Source: Lycorma delicatula
Taxonomy: Eukaryota > Arthropoda > Insecta > Hemiptera > Fulgoridae
Direction: 5' to 3'
Length of the DNA: 64,000 nucleotides
NCBI RefSeq assembly: GCF_047948215.1
Contig: NC_134465.1
Span: 53,195,341 to 53,259,340 of the forward strand
The position numbers were made by a program, and so were the translations under genes. The notes below the pieces were generated by a model, which saw only the letters and a list, made by a program, of their open reading frames with translations, was not told the DNA's origin and searched no databases. Of the stretch, positions 1-10,029 are shown piece after piece. Numbering within the stretch: the first letter of the stretch is position 1; each line of letters opens with the position of its first letter.

Positions 1-180
1 TTTTTATTTTTTAATGCTTTTATTTACAGTTGCATCAACAAGTACAGTCATTAGCGACTAAAGTATCACTATCATATAGTGTTACATAAAACAACAAAAA
101 CAAACAATAAAGAAACAGGAAAAATACAGAATAAACATAGACAAGTAACAACAAATAGAAAAAAATTAATTTCTATAGTC
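1..180 (-). repeat. Possible LINE 3' end fragment
   Basis: AT-rich sequence opening with a T-rich run. Its stretch around 30-90 (the cagtcattagcgactaaag region) resembles 20700-20780, which sits just outside a minus-strand LINE RNase H remnant. I infer a minus-strand LINE 3' end cut by the window edge. No reading frame supports it directly. Confidence 0.35.
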
Positions 181-1335
181 TGTGTTCTGTTTTTGTTATC
201 CGAGTAGAGAGCCTTTTACACTCCCTATCGGAATTTTCCAAATTTTATATATATATATTTTTTTGCTTTTATGTTTTACAAATTTCGTCTGTGATATTAG
301 TTTTATTTCTCTTTTTTAATTTTTGTTTTTTAATTTAGTTTTAATTTTTTATTGGATATTTTGTATTAGTTTTAAGTTTTATTTATTTTTACTATTTTAG
401 TTTTTAACTTAGTTTTAAGTTTTATGTCAGTGTTTTTATTTTTTTAGCTTTTTTTATATCTATTAGTGCTTTTGTTATCCGAGTAGAGAGCCTTTTACAC
501 CCATTTCGGACTTTGTTAAATTGTATTTTCTTTTATTTATTTATTTTTTTTTTACCTGTGATATTAGTTTTACGTTTTACTTTTATCTACTAGTTTTATT
601 TATTTTTTTTTCCTAAAAAAAAAAAACTACGAGTGGAACCCCAACAGACATTTTATACCTTCTTTCTGGTTTAGTAGAAATTTCACAACGTTATTATTTC
701 ATAACATTCTGCATTAAATCCAAATTTATTTAAGAAAATTTAACAAAAAAATCAGTATTTCACAGATTAATCCAATTTATAAAAGGTATACATACATTTA
801 CGATTTTATTTGTCAATTTCTCAATTTTGATTATATAATTGAAAATAGATTATGTTTGTTAGTTATAGATTATTGGTCTGTTCACTCATTCTTTTCTGTA
901 TTTCTTAGAATTTTTTACTAAATTTATTCTATTATGACATCTACAGTAATACATTAAAAAACTAAATTATTTCTTTTTATTATTGATAAAAAATAGATCT
1001 TGTTTAGGTTTGTCTAAATGTTTTTTTTTTGTTCTATGTCTTTAATTTTATTATCCGAGAAGGGAGCCATTTGCACAACCTATCAGAATTAGGTAAGTTT
1101 TATATAGTTTCTTTTTCTATTATTTTAACTTTTTTATTTTAGACTCCGTCTGCGATATTAGTTTTGAATTTTATTTCACTTTTTTGACTTTTGTTTTAAT
1201 AAATTTTTATTATATGATTTATATTAATTTTAAACCTAGTTTTATTATTTTTGAGGAATTTTACCTTTTTATGAAAGAAAATTCCGGGCGATGATAACGC
1301 ACAGGCGTTTTTTGCCCCCCCCCCAAAAAAAAATG
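175..1335 (+). repeat. LINE 3'-UTR-like AT-rich block with repeated motif
   Basis: The motif ttatccgagtagagagcc and its variants start at about 195, 475 and 1051. In each copy it is followed about 100 bases later by a gatattagtttt segment. Spacing is about 280 and 576 bases. The block ends near 1260-1330 with a gggcgatgataacgcacagg segment and an A run. The same end occurs inverted at 37350-37640, and a related end lies at 46210-46450 next to a LINE RNase H remnant. I infer a LINE 3' untranslated region with internal duplications. Confidence 0.5.
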
Positions 1336-1399
1336 TTTGTATGTATTTAACAGCGATATGTGAGAAAATGCTCGACAAATCGTGCTGAAATTTAAGTTT

Positions 1400-1720
1400 A
1401 ACTGGACTACCCGTAGTTGGATGTGAAGTTATCCGTTTGAGGCCTATGTGAAGGCATAATTTGATTTGTATTTTATTGATGCAAATGTCTGCCGAGGCAT
1501 TTACATCGGTGGAATCCCGTCCGAGGCCTGGTTGATGACTGAGATCTAATTAGTTAGTGGGTCTAAAGACGATCTCTGGTTAAGCCCCTCAGGGCTCGGA
1601 ACGGAATGGATGGTGTGGCAACCGGTAACATCACAAGGTGGGTATCTTCCCCCTACGGGATTGGGATGACCTACCCATAGCGGTGTTAAAAAACTGCTTC
1701 ACAAATGAATATTTAGACTC
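1400..1720. other. GC-richer unclassified dispersed segment
   Basis: This stretch is clearly richer in G and C than its surroundings (for example around 1500-1690) and has no long reading frame. It may be the 5' untranslated part of a LINE or part of an LTR. I cannot assign it. Confidence 0.3.
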
Positions 1721-1967
1721 GTTTAGACCTAAGTTTAACTTTTGAAATTTAGCAACGGCTCGTTCATACGGACTGGAATTCTAATTGTAACTTCTACTAA
1801 CTATTCTGTTGAAATTTTAATAAAATTTAAACAAACAGAATTATATGTTGCATAAATTCGGTGATCGGTAAGTAAGTGCAATGTGGTGTGGCCGTTGACA
1901 AGATGTTTACCTGCCAACAACATTATTTTTTCTACGTTTTGTAAAACCTAAGCGGTCATCTTCCAAG

Positions 1968-2440
1968 TACTTTTTCTTTTCTGTTTAGCCTCCGGAACCA
2001 CTGAAGAAACTTTCAGGACATGTTCCACTGGTGAAAATAATAAAAAAAATACATATAACCTAGAGATCTGGAAACGCTTTGTTTTCGAGTTACGGCTAGC
2101 GAAAGATTTCGCGTGGATTTTAGTTCTTCTAATAAAAATAAGCCCTACTGTAATTTTTGGGATCCAAATTAAGGGGTAAAGTTGATGGTTTCTTATGTAA
2201 TGTGAGCTGGGAAATAGGATAAAACAGTTCCCATAATTGGAACTCCAGTAGTTTTATGATGTCCGACGTAAAACATAAAATTCGGAATAAAAACACCGAA
2301 TTTAGGTTTATAGTACCATAGCTATGTTAAATAACTAAATTAAATTTAATTCTGAGAAAATTAATGTAAATATAGCCAATAAAAACTTAAAAATTGGTTT
2401 TTTATTCAACAAAAGCAAACGAAAAATAGACAGAAAATCG
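1968..2440 (+). repeat. Dispersed repeat A, fullest copy
   Basis: Positions 1968-2000 match the tail of the tRNA-SINE family in reverse orientation. Positions 2002-2420 form a dispersed repeat whose left half recurs at 6463-6598 and right half at 11364-11700. This copy has no mariner inside, so it serves as the empty-site reference for the insertion described at 6599 and 10030. No coding capacity seen. Confidence 0.6.
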
Positions 2441-2474
2441 TATTATTCTTTCTGTACCTAATAAATATTATTCT

Positions 2475-3150
2475 AAATACAGCAAAACATTCGATAACGT
2501 AGACTGGAATAAAATGTTCAGCGTTTTAAAAAAATTAGGGTTTAAATATAGAGATAGAAGAACGATTGCTATCATTTACAGGAACTAAACAACAACAGTA
2601 ATAATTGAAGAACATAAGAAAGAAGCCGTAATAAGAAAGGGAGTCCGACAAGGATGTTCCCTATCCCCGTTACTTTTTAATCTTTACATGGAACTAGCAG
2701 TTAATGACGTTAAAGAACAATTTAGGTTCGGAGTAACAGTACAAGGTGAAAAGATAAAGATGCTACGATTTGCTGATGATATAGTAATTCTAGCCGAGAG
2801 TAAAAAGGATTTAGAAGAAACAATGAACGGCATGGATGAAGTCCTACGCAAGAACTACTGCATGAAAATAAACAAGAACAAAACGGAAGTAATGAAATGT
2901 AGTAGAAATAACAAAGATGGACCACTGAAAGTAAAAATAGGAGGAGAAAAGATTATGGAGGTAGAAGAATTTTGTATTTGGGAAGTAGAATTACTAAAGA
3001 TGGACAAAGCAGGTGCGATATAAAATGCCGAATAGCACAGACGAAACGAGCCTTCAGTCAGAAATATAATTTGTTTACATCAAAACTTAATTTAAATGTC
3101 AGGAAAAGGTTTTTGAAAGAATATGTTTGGAATGTCGCTTTATAATAGCA
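2475..3150 (+). pseudogene. LINE reverse transcriptase fragment
   Basis: Decayed non-LTR retrotransposon RT. The frame reads TFDNVDWNKMFSVLKKLGFK near 2490, then the RT motif KGVRQGCSLSPLLFNLYME, then the catalytic [13 protein letters not shown] near 2762-2810, then a thumb-like part (INKNKTEVMKCSR). A stop near 2588 and a frameshift near 2985 break it. Reading resumes as [20 protein letters not shown] and stops abruptly near 3143, so the C-terminal portion present in the copies at 26905, 36505 and 42843 is missing. Both ends are truncated. Dispersed copies of the same family share very high identity here. I do not commit to a clade. Confidence 0.85.
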
Positions 3151-3350
3151 ATTCGTATTTTAATGATAACACTTCTTTAGAATTAACTCTTTGTAGGTAT
3201 ACTATCGTTTTCATTTGGCCCCAACGAAGAAATTTAATGGCGTTAAGTCAGGTGATCGTGGTAAATCACTAGAGCAGATAAGTTATATTGTATACGTCCA
3301 GAACATACCACCAGTAAGAGGACTATCTATCTCAGAGCTATTATTATTAT

Positions 3351-3421
3351 TTAAAAATTCATTAAAAGAATTCTTTCCATAAAAGATCATAAATTAACAT
3401 AAAATAATTAAATAAAAATCA
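3351..3421. repeat. Direct repeat, left copy (partner at 4191-4259)
   Basis: About 70 bases beginning aaattcattaaaagaattct recur with a few differences at 4191-4259. A short segment at about 3290-3320 is also repeated in inverse orientation at 4155-4185 (a cgtccagaacataccacc core). No coding function seen. Confidence 0.65.
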
Positions 3422-3637
3422 ATATTTGCATTAGAGGATTCCAATCGATTGTTCAATTTATCCAATCCAGTTTAAGAAATTATTAGCATTCAAGTGATAT
3501 ATAGCTATTAAAGAAAAATGGGGCGTTGCACCATCGTGCTGGAAAATCATTTACAATCTAATTTGTAAAGTTATATCTTCCAAAAGAGCCGGCAAATTAT
3601 TATTCAAGAGATGAATGTCGAACATCTAATCTACCCT

Positions 3638-3934
3638 CCTCTTTTTCTCCTGTTTAGCCTCCGGTAACTACCGTTTAGATAATACTTCAGAGGATGAATG
3701 AGGATGATATGTATGAGTGTAAATGAAGTGTAGTCTTGTACATTCTCAGTTCGACTATTCATGAGATGTGTGGTTAATTGAAACCCAACCACCAAAGAAC
3801 ACCGGTATCCACGATCTAGTATTCAAATCCGTGTAAAAATAACTGGCTTTACTAGGACTTGAACACTGGAACTCTCGGCTTCCAAATCAGCTGATTTGGG
3901 AAGACGCGTTCACCACTAGACCAACCCGGTGGGT
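3638..3934 (-). mobile_element. tRNA-derived SINE, full length
   Basis: About 297 bp on the minus strand, flanked by a perfect 14-bp target duplication (atctaatctaccct at 3624-3637 and 3935-3948). The 5' head at the right end has an A-box-like tggtctagtggtgaacgcg and a B-box-like gttcaagtcc. Between them lies the palindrome ccaaatcagctgatttgg. The body is tRNA-unrelated and the tail ends ggaggctaaacaggagaaaa. It is inserted in the mariner-like remnant at 3200-4010. Related copies lie at 12047, 14815, 34558, 40907, 43959, 45460, 56226 and 62471. Confidence 0.9.
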
Positions 3935-4010
3935 ATCTAATCTACCCTGGCCGCTACATTGCCAACTCTAAATATGATATAAGACTATTTCCTAAGTATA
4001 TGATATGCAG

Positions 4011-4652
4011 GTAGTAAAAAAAAAAACAATCCAACTTAATACTTTAAGGTGGAAGACAGGTCAAAAATGATCATATTTCCGAGGAAAATACTCGAAGTCC
4101 CTTTAGCCAGCTATTTATTGTACTCGTGTACAGCTGTTGCCGTCCTAGACGTGGAACGTTGGTGGTATGTTCTGGACGTGAAAATTCAAAAATTCATTAA
4201 AAGAATTGTTTCCAGAAAAGAAAATCATAAATAAACCTAAAATAATTAAATATAAATCAAAATTAACATTTAATTTTCTTAAATTTAATTTAAGAAAGCA
4301 TTTAATTTTACATAAAACATTACATTTAATTTTCTTAATAGAAGTCTGCAGAATTCATGTTTTTACACCAAATAATGATCTTTTAGCCAATTTTTGAATC
4401 TTAAAAACTGGTTCTGACTTTTTGAGAGAACCGCAACATATATGAGAATAATGATTAGCTTTTCCTTTTATTTAAACGATTCAAAATAATTTGATTTTAT
4501 TATAAAAGAAATTAATTTTATTATCCCACAGGAACTCATCATTATCATCATGGAATTATTTAATCATAATCATAAAATAACACAACATTGTTTTTAAAAA
4601 AAAAAAATTATTTTTTAATTTTATTTTATTGTAAATAAATTAGTGGGAATAT
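4011..4652. other. No gene recognised
   Basis: AT-rich spacer. Holds the right copy of the direct repeat (4191-4259) and homopolymer runs. Short open frames here have no recognisable motif. Confidence 0.5.
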
Positions 4653-5111
4653 CGGTACTTACGTATTAACGCCACCGCAGCTACAGCTTTATTTAAAAAA
4701 CAAAGTAGTCATTCGGATTTCGGTGGAAAATGAACAGTCTCTATTAATTTTAATAAATGGTTATTTATATTTATTTATTTTGTAAATATAATTTAACCAA
4801 CCAAACTTAACCTACGCTCGCTTCGCTCGCTAACCTTAACTAATTAACACCGTAATTTTTTGAGTATTTATTTAATAAATTCAGTAATTATTGCAATTAT
4901 TTATTATTTAAATAATCAAAACACTCCTGTTAATTAGTCAAGGTTAGCGAGCGAAGCGAGGGTAGGTTAAGTTTGGTTAAATTATATTTATAAAAAAAAT
5001 ATTTATTTATTTATGTTGAACTCTATATCGGCCCATTTTCCACCGAAATCCGACTGACTACTTTGTTTTTAAATAAAGCTGTAGCTGCGGTGGCGTTAAT
5101 ACGTAATTACC
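4653..5111. mobile_element. Foldback MITE with long inverted arms
   Basis: About 459 bp with two arms of about 190 bases in inverted orientation. The outer arm sequence acgtattaacgccaccgcag near 4661-4680 returns as its reverse complement near 5083-5102, and the inner ctcgcttcgctcgctaacc near 4817-4836 returns near 4943-4962. Arms differ at several positions and by small indels. A ggaatat repeat lies just outside each end (4646-4652 and 5112-5118) and is a candidate 7-bp target duplication. The loop is AT-rich and non-coding. Confidence 0.75.
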
Positions 5112-5534
5112 GGAATATATTTTATTTAGGCCTTTATTTGTAGATATATTTTTTTTATCGTAACCCAAAGCATTTAGTTAAATGAAAACAGTTTTGTTAT
5201 CTAGTTTGACCGAAGTGGATTTTATCATTATCATTTCTTTTGAAAAATAAGTGATTATCCTTTTTAACAAAGATTTAAAATTCATAAATATAAATAAAAA
5301 GTAAAACGATATTTGTAATTATTCTAAATATCATTTTGCATGATTAATAAATTTTAATTTACCATATATCACTAAAATGTAAGTAAAATTATACGAAATT
5401 GATATCTTATAACTGATGTTAAAGAAACATTAGTTACAATTTTTTATGTTTAATTAAGAAAAACAAAATATTACGCCTGGGTTACTACTTTATTAGTTAA
5501 ACAAATTAAAAAAAAACTATTAAAACAAAAAAGA
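5112..5534. other. No gene recognised
   Basis: AT-rich unique-looking sequence with no coding, RNA or repeat signal that I can support. Confidence 0.5.
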
Positions 5535-5665
5535 AGGTACCGGGTTCGAATCCCAGTCAGGCATAGCCGTCTTTCATACGCTATAAAAATTATATTTCAT
5601 ATTCCTCTGCACAAGTTTTGAGTTTCTGTAGTGAAACTCATCAAGCAAAAAAATACCCATAGTGT
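5535..5665 (+). repeat. Second SINE family, fragment with tRNA-like B box
   Basis: Contains cgggttcgaatcccagtcag, a near-perfect T-arm with a B box, followed by gcatagccgtctttcatacg and a conserved tail. No acceptor-stem partner or A box is visible upstream, so it is a 5'-truncated tRNA-derived SINE, not a tRNA gene. Related pieces lie at 23465, 34845, 37205, 39660, 49310, 52190 and 62205. Confidence 0.55.
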
Positions 5666-6462
5666 TACCGAATTGTTTATTTGATTTTAAATATTTAAAT
5701 ACGTAATATAATTATTTAAAAAAATTCTTTTATATTAAATAAAAATACAGATAAAAAATACTTACTGCCAGATTTGTCACAACAAGGATCAGGCATATTG
5801 AATCAAATGCTGTACTGTATTACAAGTAAACAGAATTTTGTAGTTCGATTTAATGTAACGTAACTAAATAGAACAATGTCCAGTTTTCTTCCTATGGCTA
5901 TACTTTTATACTAAGTTTAAAATTGAAGTAGTGGGGAAAATAATTGAATTATTGTTCACCCGTCACTACAACGAGGAAACGTGAGCGCTGAAGTTGCACA
6001 CGGTATTGTTATCACAAGCTCTCCGTAATGTAATATTATCTGAATCTGAATTGAGAATACTATTTCTTTCTCAAATTTACGCTTACTAACAGCATTTAAT
6101 CTTTATTATTTACTCCTAATGTTGCACACGGATATTATTATAAAGTAAAAAACTTGTTACACGCTGCAGAATTAAAAGTTTAATTTATTTAATATATATA
6201 GTAATCTCAAACTTTTGCTTATTAATTAATTAAAACTTTATTTCTGCTATTCCATATTTTTTTAAATGATTTAATATTTTAAGATAAATTAATTAAGTCT
6301 TTTTATTATAAATTTTATATTACATCGACATAATAACCAATATATCTTTAGCTTCTTGTAATTTATTTATAAACTAATGAAATTTCCTACGGATGATTAC
6401 TATAAAATATAAAATAATATTCCAGTTTTCGGATAAATTTTTTTATACAGTGCCCGAAAAAG
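5666..6462. other. No gene recognised
   Basis: AT-rich sequence. A phrase about a cacggtattgttat segment near 5999-6015 is loosely echoed near 6126. Nothing else supportable. Confidence 0.4.
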
Positions 6463-6598
6463 AAATGAAGAAACTTTTAGGAGATGTTCAACCGGTGAAA
6501 ATAATGAAAAAAAAAAATCTGTATAAATATAGGTCTGGAAACGGTTTGTTTTTTAATTACGACAAGCGAAAGATTTCCCCTGGATTTCAGTTCTAATA
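6463..6598 (+). repeat. Dispersed repeat A, left half
   Basis: Matches the left half of the repeat at 2002-2135 and stops exactly at a TA dinucleotide (6597-6598), where a mariner end begins. The missing right half matches 11364-11700, which follows the right end of the full-length mariner. Confidence 0.75.
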
Positions 6599-6829
6599 CG
6601 AGGGTTATTTTTTTTTAAGGTCCGATCGGTCACAAAATTAAAACCACAGTGAAAATAAAAAATTTATATTTGTAATAAGTACTTACATAGTTACGCTATT
6701 TCTGTACATAGTCCCTACTCGGATTTAGACATTTGTCGTAGCGTGGTACCAACTTTCCAATACCCTCGTCATAGAACGGAGCCGCCTGTGTTTTCAGCCA
6801 TGTTTCTACGCTGGTCTGCAGCTCGATGT
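6599..6829 (-). mobile_element. Truncated mariner, 3'-end fragment
   Basis: Starts with the mariner inverted repeat (cgagggttattttttttta, then aggtccgatcggtcac) and continues through the transposase C-terminal region, parallel to 10030-10270 but with substitutions and without the short tatatatat insert of that copy. Homology ends at ctcgatgt near 6829. No coding potential remains. Confidence 0.85.
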
Positions 6830-7710
6830 AGTATTTTAATATATTTGGTTAACTATTATTTCATGAATTTATTATTTTTTATTATTGTTTAACCACAACT
6901 ATTTTTTTAAATTTATAATTAGTTGTTAATTTTATTATGATGCTGTTCTGATCAGCTTTTACCTTTTTCCTGTAGGAAAAAGTAATTCAGGTAAATACAG
7001 CTCATTTTTTATCAATGGATTGGTACATTTACCCATTACACTCACACAATATATATATACACTCATATTTGTGTGTGTATGTATTGAAATCCATTTAAGT
7101 TAATAACTCAGGATTGACTGGACCAAATATCTTTAAATTTGTTGTAGTGACTTCAGTATGTTGCCATTTATATTATTAAACTTTGGAGTCGGATGCCAAG
7201 GTGTTGCCAAGTATTGGGTGTTAGACAGCGATTCAGGATATTTCAGTTGGGAGTGGAGTTAATAATAATTTTACTCATATAAGTTTTGAGTTTTTTTAAA
7301 AAGATGAAGATCTTATCTTATAAAATATTTTCCACTGCTCAAAAATATAAAAAAAATTAATCAGAATTTTCAACTCCTTCCAGATTTGCTATTTTTTGTT
7401 CAGACTTGGTTTATGTATATTTTTGAGGAACTTTTAACTGTGCAGCTTGTGAGTTTTTTTAAAAGCTATTTTCTAAATAGCTTTTTACAGTTATATGTGT
7501 ATAAAATTTAAAAAATAGACTAACAAATATTAGTTACTCTTTCAAATATTGTATTCAATGATGCAGCTTATGTCAGCAGTTAGTATTAAATACTGCTTGT
7601 TCATTCATGCATAAGGCTAATTATATTTATTACGTGGCTGTTTATATAATCAAAAAAATCTGTAGTCTGAACTCCTATTTCATAATCATATAATAAATGA
7701 ATATCTAGAG
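6830..7710. other. No gene recognised
   Basis: AT-rich. A catttcataatcatata-like stretch at 7677-7695 resembles 10006-10021, just left of the full mariner. The last eight bases (7703-7710) are the hAT target duplication. Confidence 0.5.
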
Positions 7711-7937
7711 CAGAGGTTCCCAAACTTATTTTTCTCATAGACCACTTTCATAATTTTGCTGGTTCCGGTGGACCCCCTGCAACTACATTTCTACCATATT
7801 TCCAGTCGACGGAAAATGTGAAGATTAGATCTAACTATGAAAATTTGCGTTACGGCTGAGTTCCACGAACTAACAGCTTCCGAAAAAAAAAAGAGAATTG
7901 ATTGGTTAATTTTTGATTGACTTTTTTTTTTTTTTTT

Positions 7938-8032
7938 TTTGTGCTGTGAGTGGATGTCAAAAAAGTAAAGTTGGCCGATCAAAAAAAATGCTTCCATCCA
8001 ACTTTACATTTTTGACATCTACTCACAGCGCA
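7938..8032. repeat. Imperfect hairpin inside the hAT element
   Basis: The arm gctgtgagtggatgtcaaaa (7943-7962) and onward to agttgg is mirrored by ccaact...gacatctactcacagc up to 8030. The arms are about 32 bases each with few mismatches and lie about 25 bases apart. It lies downstream of the transposase remnant. Confidence 0.8.
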
Positions 8033-8279
8033 AGAAAGCAATCGATTCTCACTTATTTTATTTAGAAAACTTCCCATTCAGAGTGGTAAAAAGCAAAAGA
8101 AAAATAGTATATTTTTTTGTGTTGCATTTATTCAAATATGTAATCATTACACTATTAATTATTATTGTTATAATATTGCAATGTAATATAATAAAATTGT
8201 CGTAATATAATTAAAATTAAACATTAATAGCGTAATGTAACTTCTATAATGACAATCACAAAATAGTTACAATTTTAAT

Positions 8280-9300
8280 GGGAGGGATGTACTGGATGGA
8301 TTGACAGCAAATTTTCAATATTTGGCTTCAGTTTTGTTAGGAATAAGCGCAAATCTCCCCGTTCTGTGATATTGAATCTGCTCATTTTTTTTGATAAAAG
8401 GTTTTTAACGACACTAAAACTTTTTTCGACAAGATATGACGAGGGAAACCGCTATCAAAAGCTTTCTCGCAATTCCCCACAGTCCAGGATATTTTTCTGG
8501 TATTTCTGCCTGCAGCCAAAATGTTTGATACCCTCTTTTAAATTTCACCTTCAGCTCCTCATTAGTGCTAAGCTCGAGTAGCTCCTCTTGTAATATCACA
8601 TTATCCACTTCCGTTTCATCAAATGGATTTATGATCCGTGGTGGTATTTCCATCGTCAGAATATCTTCAAATCTGATTTTGAAGTCTTCATGCAGGGCAA
8701 TTAAATGTTGAACGTATGTCTCAATATCCTCATCAAGGTATTCTACCAGTGACAAGTTTGAAAACTGGGAAAATACGCGCCGACTAATATTTTGCTACAT
8801 AAATTTCAATTTTCCAAGAAAAGCTGAAATTACACCCTTTGTTTTTATTAAATTGAGACTGTCCCCTTGTAATTGTAAGTTAATGTCATTAAATTTTTTG
8901 AACAAATCTGTCAAATACGCGATATCAGCTTTCAAAGTGATCAGGTTTTCTTTTAAATCTGAATCTTTACCTTCCAGAAACTCTAAAACTGATTCAAAAA
9001 GTGAGTAAAATCTTGTTAAACATGCACCTTTCGACAACCAGCGTACTTCAGTATGTAAGAGCAATCGTTGGAAGTCTTCATCATTTTCATCGCACAATTG
9101 GGCAAATAAACGCGTATTCAATGCATTGCTTCTTATCTTGTTAACAGCATTAATTACAAGTTGAAGCGATTGGTGCAATCTATCACTCAGATTTTTCGCT
9201 ACTAGGTGTTGTCGGTGGATGACACAGTAAATTGCAGTTACCTCTGATATAATTCCCCTATTGACCCAACATTTTAGTTCTTCACTATCGAAACCAGATG
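8280..9300 (-). pseudogene. hAT transposase (ZBED5-like) remnant
   Basis: Minus-strand reading gives an internal hAT transposase region: VTAIYCVIHRQHLVAKNL near 9240, then TEVRWLSKGACLTRFYSLFE near 9000-9060, a regular feature of ZBED/SCAND3-like hATs, then the conserved region ending at 8414. One in-frame stop (near 8795) separates two open stretches that are in the same frame. A frameshift near 8440 then leads into SYLVEKSFSVVKNLLSKK and ERGDLRLFLTKLKP, the C-terminal hAT dimerisation region. The BED domain and first part of the RNase H-like core are absent. Inactive copy; function (cut-and-paste transposition) is inferred for the family only. Confidence 0.85.
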
Positions 9301-9514
9301 AATTTTCGTGGACCCCCGCTTACGAATTGTGAATCCCCATTTTTTTTACACGCCAACGTAGACCCCCGTCGAGTCTCCCGTGGACCCCTGGGGGTCCACC
9401 TGGACCACTTTGGGACTCAATGATCTAGATACATCTGGAAACATGACAGTCTATTATAGCCAACTGTTTTTTACATTCAATAATATCCGTTGATTTTATG
9501 TTAAATTCTGGTAA

Positions 9515-9515
<1 letters not shown>

Positions 9516-9576
<61 letters not shown>
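9516..9576. repeat. (TG)n microsatellite
   Basis: About 30 uninterrupted TG units. No other feature in the surrounding 9431-10029 stretch could be supported. Confidence 0.95.
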
Positions 9577-9577
<1 letters not shown>

Positions 9578-10029
9578 TGTGTTGTGATAAGTAACCCTTC
9601 TTAGAAACCATTAAAGAAGGGATTTTTTTCTCTTTCAACTCTAAGGTAGGGGACAGAGGATATAATCCAATTTTTCAGAACTCGCAAATCTTGTAGTTGA
9701 GATACAAGACTGTCAAGTAATATTTACTTCAATTTTATGAACTTCCCATAAATCCACCCCTAAGAGGATAACATCTTTTATCCCCTAAACTCTTTATATC
9801 TTATGTTCCTGTTATAATAAAAGAGATTTGAAAGTCAGCACAGATAACACCGGTATTGTATGAAAGTACATCTTGGGGTATCTTCTTTAAACCACACCTA
9901 AAAGAATCAAAATGGATTTTGGTAGATTTCATAATCCCTATATATTTTATGATTCAATTTTGATAAAAATAAACTAAATTTGTTTTGAATATGGTAATTC
10001 CAATTTCATAATCATATACTAATTTCATA

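Larger units (their letters stand above)
3200..4010 (-). pseudogene. Decayed mariner-like transposase, SINE-interrupted
   Basis: Reading the minus strand, fragments of a Tc1/mariner transposase appear in order: NNLPALLEDITLQIRL near 3570-3610, then FQHDGATPHFSLIA near 3510-3550 carrying the second catalytic Asp, then LNANNFLNWIG near 3450, then PRSPDLTPLNFF near 3215-3260. In the last motif the residue usually Asp in DFF appears as Asn. An unrelated stretch (about 3276-3420) separates the last two motifs, and a SINE (3638-3934) splits the upstream part. The same family occurs on the + strand at 11790-12490. Non-functional remnant. Confidence 0.7.
7711..9422 (-). mobile_element. hAT transposon (ZBED type), internally deleted
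   Basis: 1712 bp. Terminal inverted repeats start cagaggttcccaaac at 7711 and end gtttt-free ccactttgggactcaatg at 9422. An 8-bp target duplication flanks it (atctagag 7703-7710, atctagat 9423-9430), the length expected for hAT elements. Subterminal regions hold repeated tggacccc-type sequence (9380-9400), typical of ZBED-like hATs. It carries a decayed transposase (8280-9300, minus) lacking the N-terminal BED zinc-finger part, and a long imperfect hairpin (7940-8030). Confidence 0.9.

Noticed and set aside
5535..5580. Second tRNA-like T arm.
   Set aside because: Same reason; it is a truncated SINE fragment.
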